Below are positions 50,613 through 63,900 of a stretch of DNA of 64,000 nucleotides, in pieces. The notes under the pieces are model-generated. The model was given only the letters and a program-made list of their open reading frames with translations, was not told the DNA's origin and made no database searches. Each line of letters begins with the position of its first letter. Position 1 is the stretch's first letter. The DNA is from Protonemura montana (taxonomy: Eukaryota > Arthropoda > Insecta > Plecoptera > Nemouridae): positions 184,281-248,280 of the forward strand of contig CANOQG010000023.1 of the NCBI GenBank assembly GCA_947568835.1, given 5' to 3'. Made by a program: the position numbers and the translations under genes.

Positions 50613-51264
50613 GCCCTGACCTAGTTTTGACAGGGGTTTCGCCGGGACATTTTTTTCTACCTCCGCACTCACCTCCAGCATGGCTCTAGAATCATTTGCT
50701 TGGTCTCGCTCACCCATTGCTTTTATGCGGGGGCGAAACGTACCGCTACCCCCAAGAACCCATAGGTTTCGGGGCTGGCATTCGAGCAAGGCTGGGTGAA
50801 ATCTAGCAACCTGATATTTTTATTGTAGCCTGGCATAGTGCGGGCCTACAAAAAATTCAAGCCCGGCCTCGCTCGCCTCATTCGGGGTGGGTGCCCGTCA
50901 GCGTTGGGTGCCAAGCCGAGACCGGCACCTTATCGTCCGCCCTGACCCAGTTTCGACAGGGGTTCGGCCGGGACATTTTTTTCCACCTCCGCACTCACCT
51001 CCAGCATGGCTCTAGAATCATTTGCTTGGTCTCGCTCACCCATTGCTTTTATGCGGGGGCGAAACGTACCGCTACCCCCAAGAACCCATAGGTTTCGGGG
51101 CTGGCATTCGAGCAAGGCTGGGTGAAATCTAGCAACCTGATATTTTTATTGTAGCCTGGCATAGTGCGGGCCTACAAAAAATTCAAGCCCGGCCTCGCTC
51201 GCCTCATTCGGGGTGGGTGCCCGTCAGCGTTGGGTGCCAAGCCGAGACCGGCACCTTATCGTCC
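50613..51264. repeat. S2 copies 1-2: diverged edge pair
   Basis: Both copies carry atggctctagaatcatttgc, gtaccgctacccccaag, tttcggggctgg and gctgggtgaaatctagc, which the core lacks. They differ from each other only in the first 50 bases or so (ctagttttgacag versus cccagtttcgacag; ttttctacc versus ttttccacc). Confidence 0.92.
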
Positions 51265-51916
51265 GCCCTGACCCAGTTTCGACAGGGGTTCGGCCGGGAC
51301 ATTTTTTTCCACCTCCGCACTCACCTCCAGCATGGCCTTAGAATCATTTGCCTGGTCTCGCTCACCCATTGCTTTTATGCGGGGGCGAAAGGTACCGTTA
51401 CCCCCAAGAACCCATCGGTTCCCGGGCTGGCATTCGAGCAAGGCTCGGTGAAATCTAGCAACCTGATATTTTTATTGTAGCCTGGCATAGTGCGGCCCTA
51501 CAAAAAATTCAAGCCCGGCCTCGCTCGCCTCATTCGGGGTGGGTGCCCGTCAGCGTTGGGTGCCAAGCCGAGACCGGCACCTTATCGTCCGCCCTGACCC
51601 AGTTTCGACAGGGGTTCGGCCGGGACATTTTTTTCCACCTCCGCACTCACCTCCAGCATGGCCTTAGAATCATTTGCCTGGTCTCGCTCACCCATTGCTT
51701 TTATGCGGGGGCGAAAGGTACCGTTACCCCCAAGAACCCATCGGTTCCCGGGCTGGCATTCGAGCAAGGCTCGGTGAAATCTAGCAACCTGATATTTTTA
51801 TTGTAGCCTGGCATAGTGCGGGCCTACAAAAAATTCAAGCCCGGCCTCGCTCGCCTCATTCGGGGTGGGTGCCCGTCAGCGTTGGGTGCCAAGCCGAGAC
51901 CGGCACCTTATCGTCC
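51265..51916. repeat. S2 copies 3-4: second diverged edge pair
   Basis: Both carry atggccttagaatcatttgc, cctggtctcgc, aggtaccgttaccccc and atcggttcccgggctgg. The one difference I see between them is tgcggcccta (copy 3) versus tgcgggccta (copy 4). They are intermediate between copies 1-2 and the core: aggctcggtg is shared with the core, while tctagcaacc and cctggcatag are shared with copies 1-2. Confidence 0.92.
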
Positions 51917-54900
51917 GCCCTGACCTAGTTTCGACAGGGGTTTGGCCGGGACAATTTTTTCCACCTCCGCACTCACCTCAAGCATGGTATCTCTATCGTT
52001 TGCTTGGTCTCGCTAACCCATTGCACTTATGCGGGGGCGAAACGTACCGGTACCCCCACGAACCCATAGGTTTCCGGGCTGGCATTCGAGCAAGGCTCGG
52101 TGAAATCTTGCAACCTGATATTTTTATTGTAGCCTGTGATAGTGCGGGCCTACAAAAAATTCAAGCCCGGCCTCGCTCGCCTCATTCGGGGTGGGTGCCC
52201 GTCAGCGTTGGGTGCCAAGCCGAGACCGGCACCTTATCGTCCGCCCTGACCTAGTTTCGACAGGGGTTTGGCCGGGACAATTTTTTCCACCTCCGCACTC
52301 ACCTCAAGCATGGTATCTCTATCGTTTGCTTGGTCTCGCTAACCCATTGCACTTATGCGGGGGCGAAACGTACCGGTACCCCCACGAACCCATAGGTTTC
52401 CGGGCTGGCATTCGAGCAAGGCTCGGTGAAATCTTGCAACCTGATATTTTTATTGTAGCCTGTGATAGTGCGGGCCTACAAAAAATTCAAGCCCGGCCTC
52501 GCTCGCCTCATTCGGGGTGGGTGCCCGTCAGCGTTGGGTGCCAAGCCGAGACCGGCACCTTATCGTCCGCCCTGACCTAGTTTCGACAGGGGTTTGGCCG
52601 GGACAATTTTTTCCACCTCCGCACTCACCTCAAGCATGGTATCTCTATCGTTTGCTTGGTCTCGCTAACCCATTGCACTTATGCGGGGGCGAAACGTACC
52701 GGTACCCCCACGAACCCATAGGTTTCCGGGCTGGCATTCGAGCAAGGCTCGGTGAAATCTTGCAACCTGATATTTTTATTGTAGCCTGTGATAGTGCGGG
52801 CCTACAAAAAATTCAAGCCCGGCCTCGCTCGCCTCATTCGGGGTGGGTGCCCGTCAGCGTTGGGTGCCAAGCCGAGACCGGCACCTTATCGTCCGCCCTG
52901 ACCTAGTTTCGACAGGGGTTTGGCCGGGACAATTTTTTCCACCTCCGCACTCACCTCAAGCATGGTATCTCTATCGTTTGCTTGGTCTCGCTAACCCATT
53001 GCACTTATGCGGGGGCGAAACGTACCGGTACCCCCACGAACCCATAGGTTTCCGGGCTGGCATTCGAGCAAGGCTCGGTGAAATCTTGCAACCTGATATT
53101 TTTATTGTAGCCTGTGATAGTGCGGGCCTACAAAAAATTCAAGCCCGGCCTCGCTCGCCTCATTCGGGGTGGGTGCCCGTCAGCGTTGGGTGCCAAGCCG
53201 AGACCGGCACCTTATCGTCCGCCCTGACCTAGTTTCGACAGGGGTTTGGCCGGGACAATTTTTTCCACCTCCGCACTCACCTCAAGCATGGTATCTCTAT
53301 CGTTTGCTTGGTCTCGCTAACCCATTGCACTTATGCGGGGGCGAAACGTACCGGTACCCCCACGAACCCATAGGTTTCCGGGCTGGCATTCGAGCAAGGC
53401 TCGGTGAAATCTTGCAACCTGATATTTTTATTGTAGCCTGTGATAGTGCGGGCCTACAAAAAATTCAAGCCCGGCCTCGCTCGCCTCATTCGGGGTGGGT
53501 GCCCGTCAGCGTTGGGTGCCAAGCCGAGACCGGCACCTTATCGTCCGCCCTGACCTAGTTTCGACAGGGGTTTGGCCGGGACAATTTTTTCCACCTCCGC
53601 ACTCACCTCAAGCATGGTATCTCTATCGTTTGCTTGGTCTCGCTAACCCATTGCACTTATGCGGGGGCGAAACGTACCGGTACCCCCACGAACCCATAGG
53701 TTTCCGGGCTGGCATTCGAGCAAGGCTCGGTGAAATCTTGCAACCTGATATTTTTATTGTAGCCTGTGATAGTGCGGGCCTACAAAAAATTCAAGCCCGG
53801 CCTCGCTCGCCTCATTCGGGGTGGGTGCCCGTCAGCGTTGGGTGCCAAGCCGAGACCGGCACCTTATCGTCCGCCCTGACCTAGTTTCGACAGGGGTTTG
53901 GCCGGGACAATTTTTTCCACCTCCGCACTCACCTCAAGCATGGTATCTCTATCGTTTGCTTGGTCTCGCTAACCCATTGCACTTATGCGGGGGCGAAACG
54001 TACCGGTACCCCCACGAACCCATAGGTTTCCGGGCTGGCATTCGAGCAAGGCTCGGTGAAATCTTGCAACCTGATATTTTTATTGTAGCCTGTGATAGTG
54101 CGGGCCTACAAAAAATTCAAGCCCGGCCTCGCTCGCCTCATTCGGGGTGGGTGCCCGTCAGCGTTGGGTGCCAAGCCGAGACCGGCACCTTATCGTCCGC
54201 CCTGACCTAGTTTCGACAGGGGTTTGGCCGGGACAATTTTTTCCACCTCCGCACTCACCTCAAGCATGGTATCTCTATCGTTTGCTTGGTCTCGCTAACC
54301 CATTGCACTTATGCGGGGGCGAAACGTACCGGTACCCCCACGAACCCATAGGTTTCCGGGCTGGCATTCGAGCAAGGCTCGGTGAAATCTTGCAACCTGA
54401 TATTTTTATTGTAGCCTGTGATAGTGCGGGCCTACAAAAAATTCAAGCCCGGCCTCGCTCGCCTCATTCGGGGTGGGTGCCCGTCAGCGTTGGGTGCCAA
54501 GCCGAGACCGGCACCTTATCGTCCGCCCTGACCTAGTTTCGACAGGGGTTTGGCCGGGACAATTTTTTCCACCTCCGCACTCACCTCAAGCATGGTATCT
54601 CTATCGTTTGCTTGGTCTCGCTAACCCATTGCACTTATGCGGGGGCGAAACGTACCGGTACCCCCACGAACCCATAGGTTTCCGGGCTGGCATTCGAGCA
54701 AGGCTCGGTGAAATCTTGCAACCTGATATTTTTATTGTAGCCTGTGATAGTGCGGGCCTACAAAAAATTCAAGCCCGGCCTCGCTCGCCTCATTCGGGGT
54801 GGGTGCCCGTCAGCGTTGGGTGCCAAGCCGAGACCGGCACCTTATCGTCCGCCCTGACCTAGTTTCGACAGGGGTTTGGCCGGGACAATTTTTTCCACCT

Positions 54901-57900
54901 CCGCACTCACCTCAAGCATGGTATCTCTATCGTTTGCTTGGTCTCGCTAACCCATTGCACTTATGCGGGGGCGAAACGTACCGGTACCCCCACGAACCCA
55001 TAGGTTTCCGGGCTGGCATTCGAGCAAGGCTCGGTGAAATCTTGCAACCTGATATTTTTATTGTAGCCTGTGATAGTGCGGGCCTACAAAAAATTCAAGC
55101 CCGGCCTCGCTCGCCTCATTCGGGGTGGGTGCCCGTCAGCGTTGGGTGCCAAGCCGAGACCGGCACCTTATCGTCCGCCCTGACCTAGTTTCGACAGGGG
55201 TTTGGCCGGGACAATTTTTTCCACCTCCGCACTCACCTCAAGCATGGTATCTCTATCGTTTGCTTGGTCTCGCTAACCCATTGCACTTATGCGGGGGCGA
55301 AACGTACCGGTACCCCCACGAACCCATAGGTTTCCGGGCTGGCATTCGAGCAAGGCTCGGTGAAATCTTGCAACCTGATATTTTTATTGTAGCCTGTGAT
55401 AGTGCGGGCCTACAAAAAATTCAAGCCCGGCCTCGCTCGCCTCATTCGGGGTGGGTGCCCGTCAGCGTTGGGTGCCAAGCCGAGACCGGCACCTTATCGT
55501 CCGCCCTGACCTAGTTTCGACAGGGGTTTGGCCGGGACAATTTTTTCCACCTCCGCACTCACCTCAAGCATGGTATCTCTATCGTTTGCTTGGTCTCGCT
55601 AACCCATTGCACTTATGCGGGGGCGAAACGTACCGGTACCCCCACGAACCCATAGGTTTCCGGGCTGGCATTCGAGCAAGGCTCGGTGAAATCTTGCAAC
55701 CTGATATTTTTATTGTAGCCTGTGATAGTGCGGGCCTACAAAAAATTCAAGCCCGGCCTCGCTCGCCTCATTCGGGGTGGGTGCCCGTCAGCGTTGGGTG
55801 CCAAGCCGAGACCGGCACCTTATCGTCCGCCCTGACCTAGTTTCGACAGGGGTTTGGCCGGGACAATTTTTTCCACCTCCGCACTCACCTCAAGCATGGT
55901 ATCTCTATCGTTTGCTTGGTCTCGCTAACCCATTGCACTTATGCGGGGGCGAAACGTACCGGTACCCCCACGAACCCATAGGTTTCCGGGCTGGCATTCG
56001 AGCAAGGCTCGGTGAAATCTTGCAACCTGATATTTTTATTGTAGCCTGTGATAGTGCGGGCCTACAAAAAATTCAAGCCCGGCCTCGCTCGCCTCATTCG
56101 GGGTGGGTGCCCGTCAGCGTTGGGTGCCAAGCCGAGACCGGCACCTTATCGTCCGCCCTGACCTAGTTTCGACAGGGGTTTGGCCGGGACAATTTTTTCC
56201 ACCTCCGCACTCACCTCAAGCATGGTATCTCTATCGTTTGCTTGGTCTCGCTAACCCATTGCACTTATGCGGGGGCGAAACGTACCGGTACCCCCACGAA
56301 CCCATAGGTTTCCGGGCTGGCATTCGAGCAAGGCTCGGTGAAATCTTGCAACCTGATATTTTTATTGTAGCCTGTGATAGTGCGGGCCTACAAAAAATTC
56401 AAGCCCGGCCTCGCTCGCCTCATTCGGGGTGGGTGCCCGTCAGCGTTGGGTGCCAAGCCGAGACCGGCACCTTATCGTCCGCCCTGACCTAGTTTCGACA
56501 GGGGTTTGGCCGGGACAATTTTTTCCACCTCCGCACTCACCTCAAGCATGGTATCTCTATCGTTTGCTTGGTCTCGCTAACCCATTGCACTTATGCGGGG
56601 GCGAAACGTACCGGTACCCCCACGAACCCATAGGTTTCCGGGCTGGCATTCGAGCAAGGCTCGGTGAAATCTTGCAACCTGATATTTTTATTGTAGCCTG
56701 TGATAGTGCGGGCCTACAAAAAATTCAAGCCCGGCCTCGCTCGCCTCATTCGGGGTGGGTGCCCGTCAGCGTTGGGTGCCAAGCCGAGACCGGCACCTTA
56801 TCGTCCGCCCTGACCTAGTTTCGACAGGGGTTTGGCCGGGACAATTTTTTCCACCTCCGCACTCACCTCAAGCATGGTATCTCTATCGTTTGCTTGGTCT
56901 CGCTAACCCATTGCACTTATGCGGGGGCGAAACGTACCGGTACCCCCACGAACCCATAGGTTTCCGGGCTGGCATTCGAGCAAGGCTCGGTGAAATCTTG
57001 CAACCTGATATTTTTATTGTAGCCTGTGATAGTGCGGGCCTACAAAAAATTCAAGCCCGGCCTCGCTCGCCTCATTCGGGGTGGGTGCCCGTCAGCGTTG
57101 GGTGCCAAGCCGAGACCGGCACCTTATCGTCCGCCCTGACCTAGTTTCGACAGGGGTTTGGCCGGGACAATTTTTTCCACCTCCGCACTCACCTCAAGCA
57201 TGGTATCTCTATCGTTTGCTTGGTCTCGCTAACCCATTGCACTTATGCGGGGGCGAAACGTACCGGTACCCCCACGAACCCATAGGTTTCCGGGCTGGCA
57301 TTCGAGCAAGGCTCGGTGAAATCTTGCAACCTGATATTTTTATTGTAGCCTGTGATAGTGCGGGCCTACAAAAAATTCAAGCCCGGCCTCGCTCGCCTCA
57401 TTCGGGGTGGGTGCCCGTCAGCGTTGGGTGCCAAGCCGAGACCGGCACCTTATCGTCCGCCCTGACCTAGTTTCGACAGGGGTTTGGCCGGGACAATTTT
57501 TTCCACCTCCGCACTCACCTCAAGCATGGTATCTCTATCGTTTGCTTGGTCTCGCTAACCCATTGCACTTATGCGGGGGCGAAACGTACCGGTACCCCCA
57601 CGAACCCATAGGTTTCCGGGCTGGCATTCGAGCAAGGCTCGGTGAAATCTTGCAACCTGATATTTTTATTGTAGCCTGTGATAGTGCGGGCCTACAAAAA
57701 ATTCAAGCCCGGCCTCGCTCGCCTCATTCGGGGTGGGTGCCCGTCAGCGTTGGGTGCCAAGCCGAGACCGGCACCTTATCGTCCGCCCTGACCTAGTTTC
57801 GACAGGGGTTTGGCCGGGACAATTTTTTCCACCTCCGCACTCACCTCAAGCATGGTATCTCTATCGTTTGCTTGGTCTCGCTAACCCATTGCACTTATGC

Positions 57901-60900
57901 GGGGGCGAAACGTACCGGTACCCCCACGAACCCATAGGTTTCCGGGCTGGCATTCGAGCAAGGCTCGGTGAAATCTTGCAACCTGATATTTTTATTGTAG
58001 CCTGTGATAGTGCGGGCCTACAAAAAATTCAAGCCCGGCCTCGCTCGCCTCATTCGGGGTGGGTGCCCGTCAGCGTTGGGTGCCAAGCCGAGACCGGCAC
58101 CTTATCGTCCGCCCTGACCTAGTTTCGACAGGGGTTTGGCCGGGACAATTTTTTCCACCTCCGCACTCACCTCAAGCATGGTATCTCTATCGTTTGCTTG
58201 GTCTCGCTAACCCATTGCACTTATGCGGGGGCGAAACGTACCGGTACCCCCACGAACCCATAGGTTTCCGGGCTGGCATTCGAGCAAGGCTCGGTGAAAT
58301 CTTGCAACCTGATATTTTTATTGTAGCCTGTGATAGTGCGGGCCTACAAAAAATTCAAGCCCGGCCTCGCTCGCCTCATTCGGGGTGGGTGCCCGTCAGC
58401 GTATCGTCCGCCCTGACCTAGTTTCGACAGGGGTTTGGCCGGGACAATTTTTTCCACCTCCGCACTCACCTCAAGCATGGTATCTCTATCGTTTGCTTGG
58501 TCTCGCTAACCCATTGCACTTATGCGGGGGCGAAACGTACCGGTACCCCCACGAACCCATAGGTTTCCGGGCTGGCATTCGAGCAAGGCTCGGTGAAATC
58601 TTGCAACCTGATATTTTTATTGTAGCCTGTGATAGTGCGGGCCTACAAAAAATTCAAGCCCGGCCTCGCTCGCCTCATTCGGGGTGGGTGCCCGTCAGCG
58701 TTGGGTGCCAAGCCGAGACCGGCACCTTATCGTCCGCCCTGACCTAGTTTCGACAGGGGTTTGGCCGGGACAATTTTTTCCACCTCCGCACTCACCTCAA
58801 GCATGGTATCTCTATCGTTTGCTTGGTCTCGCTAACCCATTGCACTTATGCGGGGGCGAAACGTACCGGTACCCCCACGAACCCATAGGTTTCCGGGCTG
58901 GCATTCGAGCAAGGCTCGGTGAAATCTTGCAACCTGATATTTTTATTGTAGCCTGTGATAGTGCGGGCCTACAAAAAATTCAAGCCCGGCCTCGCTCGCC
59001 TCATTCGGGGTGGGTGCCCGTCAGCGTTGGGTGCCAAGCCGAGACCGGCACCTTATCGTCCGCCCTGACCTAGTTTCGACAGGGGTTTGGCCGGGACAAT
59101 TTTTTCCACCTCCGCACTCACCTCAAGCATGGTATCTCTATCGTTTGCTTGGTCTCGCTAACCCATTGCACTTATGCGGGGGCGAAACGTACCGGTACCC
59201 CCACGAACCCATAGGTTTCCGGGCTGGCATTCGAGCAAGGCTCGGTGAAATCTTGCAACCTGATATTTTTATTGTAGCCTGTGATAGTGCGGGCCTACAA
59301 AAAATTCAAGCCCGGCCTCGCTCGCCTCATTCGGGGTGGGTGCCCGTCAGCGTTGGGTGCCAAGCCGAGACCGGCACCTTATCGTCCGCCCTGACCTAGT
59401 TTCGACAGGGGTTTGGCCGGGACAATTTTTTCCACCTCCGCACTCACCTCAAGCATGGTATCTCTATCGTTTGCTTGGTCTCGCTAACCCATTGCACTTA
59501 TGCGGGGGCGAAACGTACCGGTACCCCCACGAACCCATAGGTTTCCGGGCTGGCATTCGAGCAAGGCTCGGTGAAATCTTGCAACCTGATATTTTTATTG
59601 TAGCCTGTGATAGTGCGGGCCTACAAAAAATTCAAGCCCGGCCTCGCTCGCCTCATTCGGGGTGGGTGCCCGTCAGCGTTGGGTGCCAAGCCGAGACCGG
59701 CACCTTATCGTCCGCCCTGACCTAGTTTCGACAGGGGTTTGGCCGGGACAATTTTTTCCACCTCCGCACTCACCTCAAGCATGGTATCTCTATCGTTTGC
59801 TTGGTCTCGCTAACCCATTGCACTTATGCGGGGGCGAAACGTACCGGTACCCCCACGAACCCATAGGTTTCCGGGCTGGCATTCGAGCAAGGCTCGGTGA
59901 AATCTTGCAACCTGATATTTTTATTGTAGCCTGTGATAGTGCGGGCCTACAAAAAATTCAAGCCCGGCCTCGCTCGCCTCATTCGGGGTGGGTGCCCGTC
60001 AGCGTTGGGTGCCAAGCCGAGACCGGCACCTTATCGTCCGCCCTGACCTAGTTTCGACAGGGGTTTGGCCGGGACAATTTTTTCCACCTCCGCACTCACC
60101 TCAAGCATGGTATCTCTATCGTTTGCTTGGTCTCGCTAACCCATTGCACTTATGCGGGGGCGAAACGTACCGGTACCCCCACGAACCCATAGGTTTCCGG
60201 GCTGGCATTCGAGCAAGGCTCGGTGAAATCTTGCAACCTGATATTTTTATTGTAGCCTGTGATAGTGCGGGCCTACAAAAAATTCAAGCCCGGCCTCGCT
60301 CGCCTCATTCGGGGTGGGTGCCCGTCAGCGTTGGGTGCCAAGCCGAGACCGGCACCTTATCGTCCGCCCTGACCTAGTTTCGACAGGGGTTTGGCCGGGA
60401 CAATTTTTTCCACCTCCGCACTCACCTCAAGCATGGTATCTCTATCGTTTGCTTGGTCTCGCTAACCCATTGCACTTATGCGGGGGCGAAACGTACCGGT
60501 ACCCCCACGAACCCATAGGTTTCCGGGCTGGCATTCGAGCAAGGCTCGGTGAAATCTTGCAACCTGATATTTTTATTGTAGCCTGTGATAGTGCGGGCCT
60601 ACAAAAAATTCAAGCCCGGCCTCGCTCGCCTCATTCGGGGTGGGTGCCCGTCAGCGTTGGGTGCCAAGCCGAGACCGGCACCTTATCGTCCGCCCTGACC
60701 TAGTTTCGACAGGGGTTTGGCCGGGACAATTTTTTCCACCTCCGCACTCACCTCAAGCATGGTATCTCTATCGTTTGCTTGGTCTCGCTAACCCATTGCA
60801 CTTATGCGGGGGCGAAACGTACCGGTACCCCCACGAACCCATAGGTTTCCGGGCTGGCATTCGAGCAAGGCTCGGTGAAATCTTGCAACCTGATATTTTT

Positions 60901-63900
60901 ATTGTAGCCTGTGATAGTGCGGGCCTACAAAAAATTCAAGCCCGGCCTCGCTCGCCTCATTCGGGGTGGGTGCCCGTCAGCGTTGGGTGCCAAGCCGAGA
61001 CCGGCACCTTATCGTCCGCCCTGACCTAGTTTCGACAGGGGTTTGGCCGGGACAATTTTTTCCACCTCCGCACTCACCTCAAGCATGGTATCTCTATCGT
61101 TTGCTTGGTCTCGCTAACCCATTGCACTTATGCGGGGGCGAAACGTACCGGTACCCCCACGAACCCATAGGTTTCCGGGCTGGCATTCGAGCAAGGCTCG
61201 GTGAAATCTTGCAACCTGATATTTTTATTGTAGCCTGTGATAGTGCGGGCCTACAAAAAATTCAAGCCCGGCCTCGCTCGCCTCATTCGGGGTGGGTGCC
61301 CGTCAGCGTTGGGTGCCAAGCCGAGACCGGCACCTTATCGTCCGCCCTGACCTAGTTTCGACAGGGGTTTGGCCGGGACAATTTTTTCCACCTCCGCACT
61401 CACCTCAAGCATGGTATCTCTATCGTTTGCTTGGTCTCGCTAACCCATTGCACTTATGCGGGGGCGAAACGTACCGGTACCCCCACGAACCCATAGGTTT
61501 CCGGGCTGGCATTCGAGCAAGGCTCGGTGAAATCTTGCAACCTGATATTTTTATTGTAGCCTGTGATAGTGCGGGCCTACAAAAAATTCAAGCCCGGCCT
61601 CGCTCGCCTCATTCGGGGTGGGTGCCCGTCAGCGTTGGGTGCCAAGCCGAGACCGGCACCTTATCGTCCGCCCTGACCTAGTTTCGACAGGGGTTTGGCC
61701 GGGACAATTTTTTCCACCTCCGCACTCACCTCAAGCATGGTATCTCTATCGTTTGCTTGGTCTCGCTAACCCATTGCACTTATGCGGGGGCGAAACGTAC
61801 CGGTACCCCCACGAACCCATAGGTTTCCGGGCTGGCATTCGAGCAAGGCTCGGTGAAATCTTGCAACCTGATATTTTTATTGTAGCCTGTGATAGTGCGG
61901 GCCTACAAAAAATTCAAGCCCGGCCTCGCTCGCCTCATTCGGGGTGGGTGCCCGTCAGCGTTGGGTGCCAAGCCGAGACCGGCACCTTATCGTCCGCCCT
62001 GACCTAGTTTCGACAGGGGTTTGGCCGGGACAATTTTTTCCACCTCCGCACTCACCTCAAGCATGGTATCTCTATCGTTTGCTTGGTCTCGCTAACCCAT
62101 TGCACTTATGCGGGGGCGAAACGTACCGGTACCCCCACGAACCCATAGGTTTCCGGGCTGGCATTCGAGCAAGGCTCGGTGAAATCTTGCAACCTGATAT
62201 TTTTATTGTAGCCTGTGATAGTGCGGGCCTACAAAAAATTCAAGCCCGGCCTCGCTCGCCTCATTCGGGGTGGGTGCCCGTCAGCGTTGGGTGCCAAGCC
62301 GAGACCGGCACCTTATCGTCCGCCCTGACCTAGTTTCGACAGGGGTTTGGCCGGGACAATTTTTTCCACCTCCGCACTCACCTCAAGCATGGTATCTCTA
62401 TCGTTTGCTTGGTCTCGCTAACCCATTGCACTTATGCGGGGGCGAAACGTACCGGTACCCCCACGAACCCATAGGTTTCCGGGCTGGCATTCGAGCAAGG
62501 CTCGGTGAAATCTTGCAACCTGATATTTTTATTGTAGCCTGTGATAGTGCGGGCCTACAAAAAATTCAAGCCCGGCCTCGCTCGCCTCATTCGGGGTGGG
62601 TGCCCGTCAGCGTTGGGTGCCAAGCCGAGACCGGCACCTTATCGTCCGCCCTGACCTAGTTTCGACAGGGGTTTGGCCGGGACAATTTTTTCCACCTCCG
62701 CACTCACCTCAAGCATGGTATCTCTATCGTTTGCTTGGTCTCGCTAACCCATTGCACTTATGCGGGGGCGAAACGTACCGGTACCCCCACGAACCCATAG
62801 GTTTCCGGGCTGGCATTCGAGCAAGGCTCGGTGAAATCTTGCAACCTGATATTTTTATTGTAGCCTGTGATAGTGCGGGCCTACAAAAAATTCAAGCCCG
62901 GCCTCGCTCGCCTCATTCGGGGTGGGTGCCCGTCAGCGTTGGGTGCCAAGCCGAGACCGGCACCTTATCGTCCGCCCTGACCTAGTTTCGACAGGGGTTT
63001 GGCCGGGACAATTTTTTCCACCTCCGCACTCACCTCAAGCATGGTATCTCTATCGTTTGCTTGGTCTCGCTAACCCATTGCACTTATGCGGGGGCGAAAC
63101 GTACCGGTACCCCCACGAACCCATAGGTTTCCGGGCTGGCATTCGAGCAAGGCTCGGTGAAATCTTGCAACCTGATATTTTTATTGTAGCCTGTGATAGT
63201 GCGGGCCTACAAAAAATTCAAGCCCGGCCTCGCTCGCCTCATTCGGGGTGGGTGCCCGTCAGCGTTGGGTGCCAAGCCGAGACCGGCACCTTATCGTCCG
63301 CCCTGACCTAGTTTCGACAGGGGTTTGGCCGGGACAATTTTTTCCACCTCCGCACTCACCTCAAGCATGGTATCTCTATCGTTTGCTTGGTCTCGCTAAC
63401 CCATTGCACTTATGCGGGGGCGAAACGTACCGGTACCCCCACGAACCCATAGGTTTCCGGGCTGGCATTCGAGCAAGGCTCGGTGAAATCTTGCAACCTG
63501 ATATTTTTATTGTAGCCTGTGATAGTGCGGGCCTACAAAAAATTCAAGCCCGGCCTCGCTCGCCTCATTCGGGGTGGGTGCCCGTCAGCGTTGGGTGCCA
63601 AGCCGAGACCGGCACCTTATCGTCCGCCCTGACCTAGTTTCGACAGGGGTTTGGCCGGGACAATTTTTTCCACCTCCGCACTCACCTCAAGCATGGTATC
63701 TCTATCGTTTGCTTGGTCTCGCTAACCCATTGCACTTATGCGGGGGCGAAACGTACCGGTACCCCCACGAACCCATAGGTTTCCGGGCTGGCATTCGAGC
63801 AAGGCTCGGTGAAATCTTGCAACCTGATATTTTTATTGTAGCCTGTGATAGTGCGGGCCTACAAAAAATTCAAGCCCGGCCTCGCTCGCCTCATTCGGGG

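Noticed and set aside
50831-50864. Possible Pol III promoter (tggcatagtgc as A box, aattcaagccc as B box)
   Set aside because: The two words start only 23 bases apart, too close for a standard tRNA-type promoter. The core copies have lost the A-box match (tgtgatagtgc), and no tRNA fold is evident.
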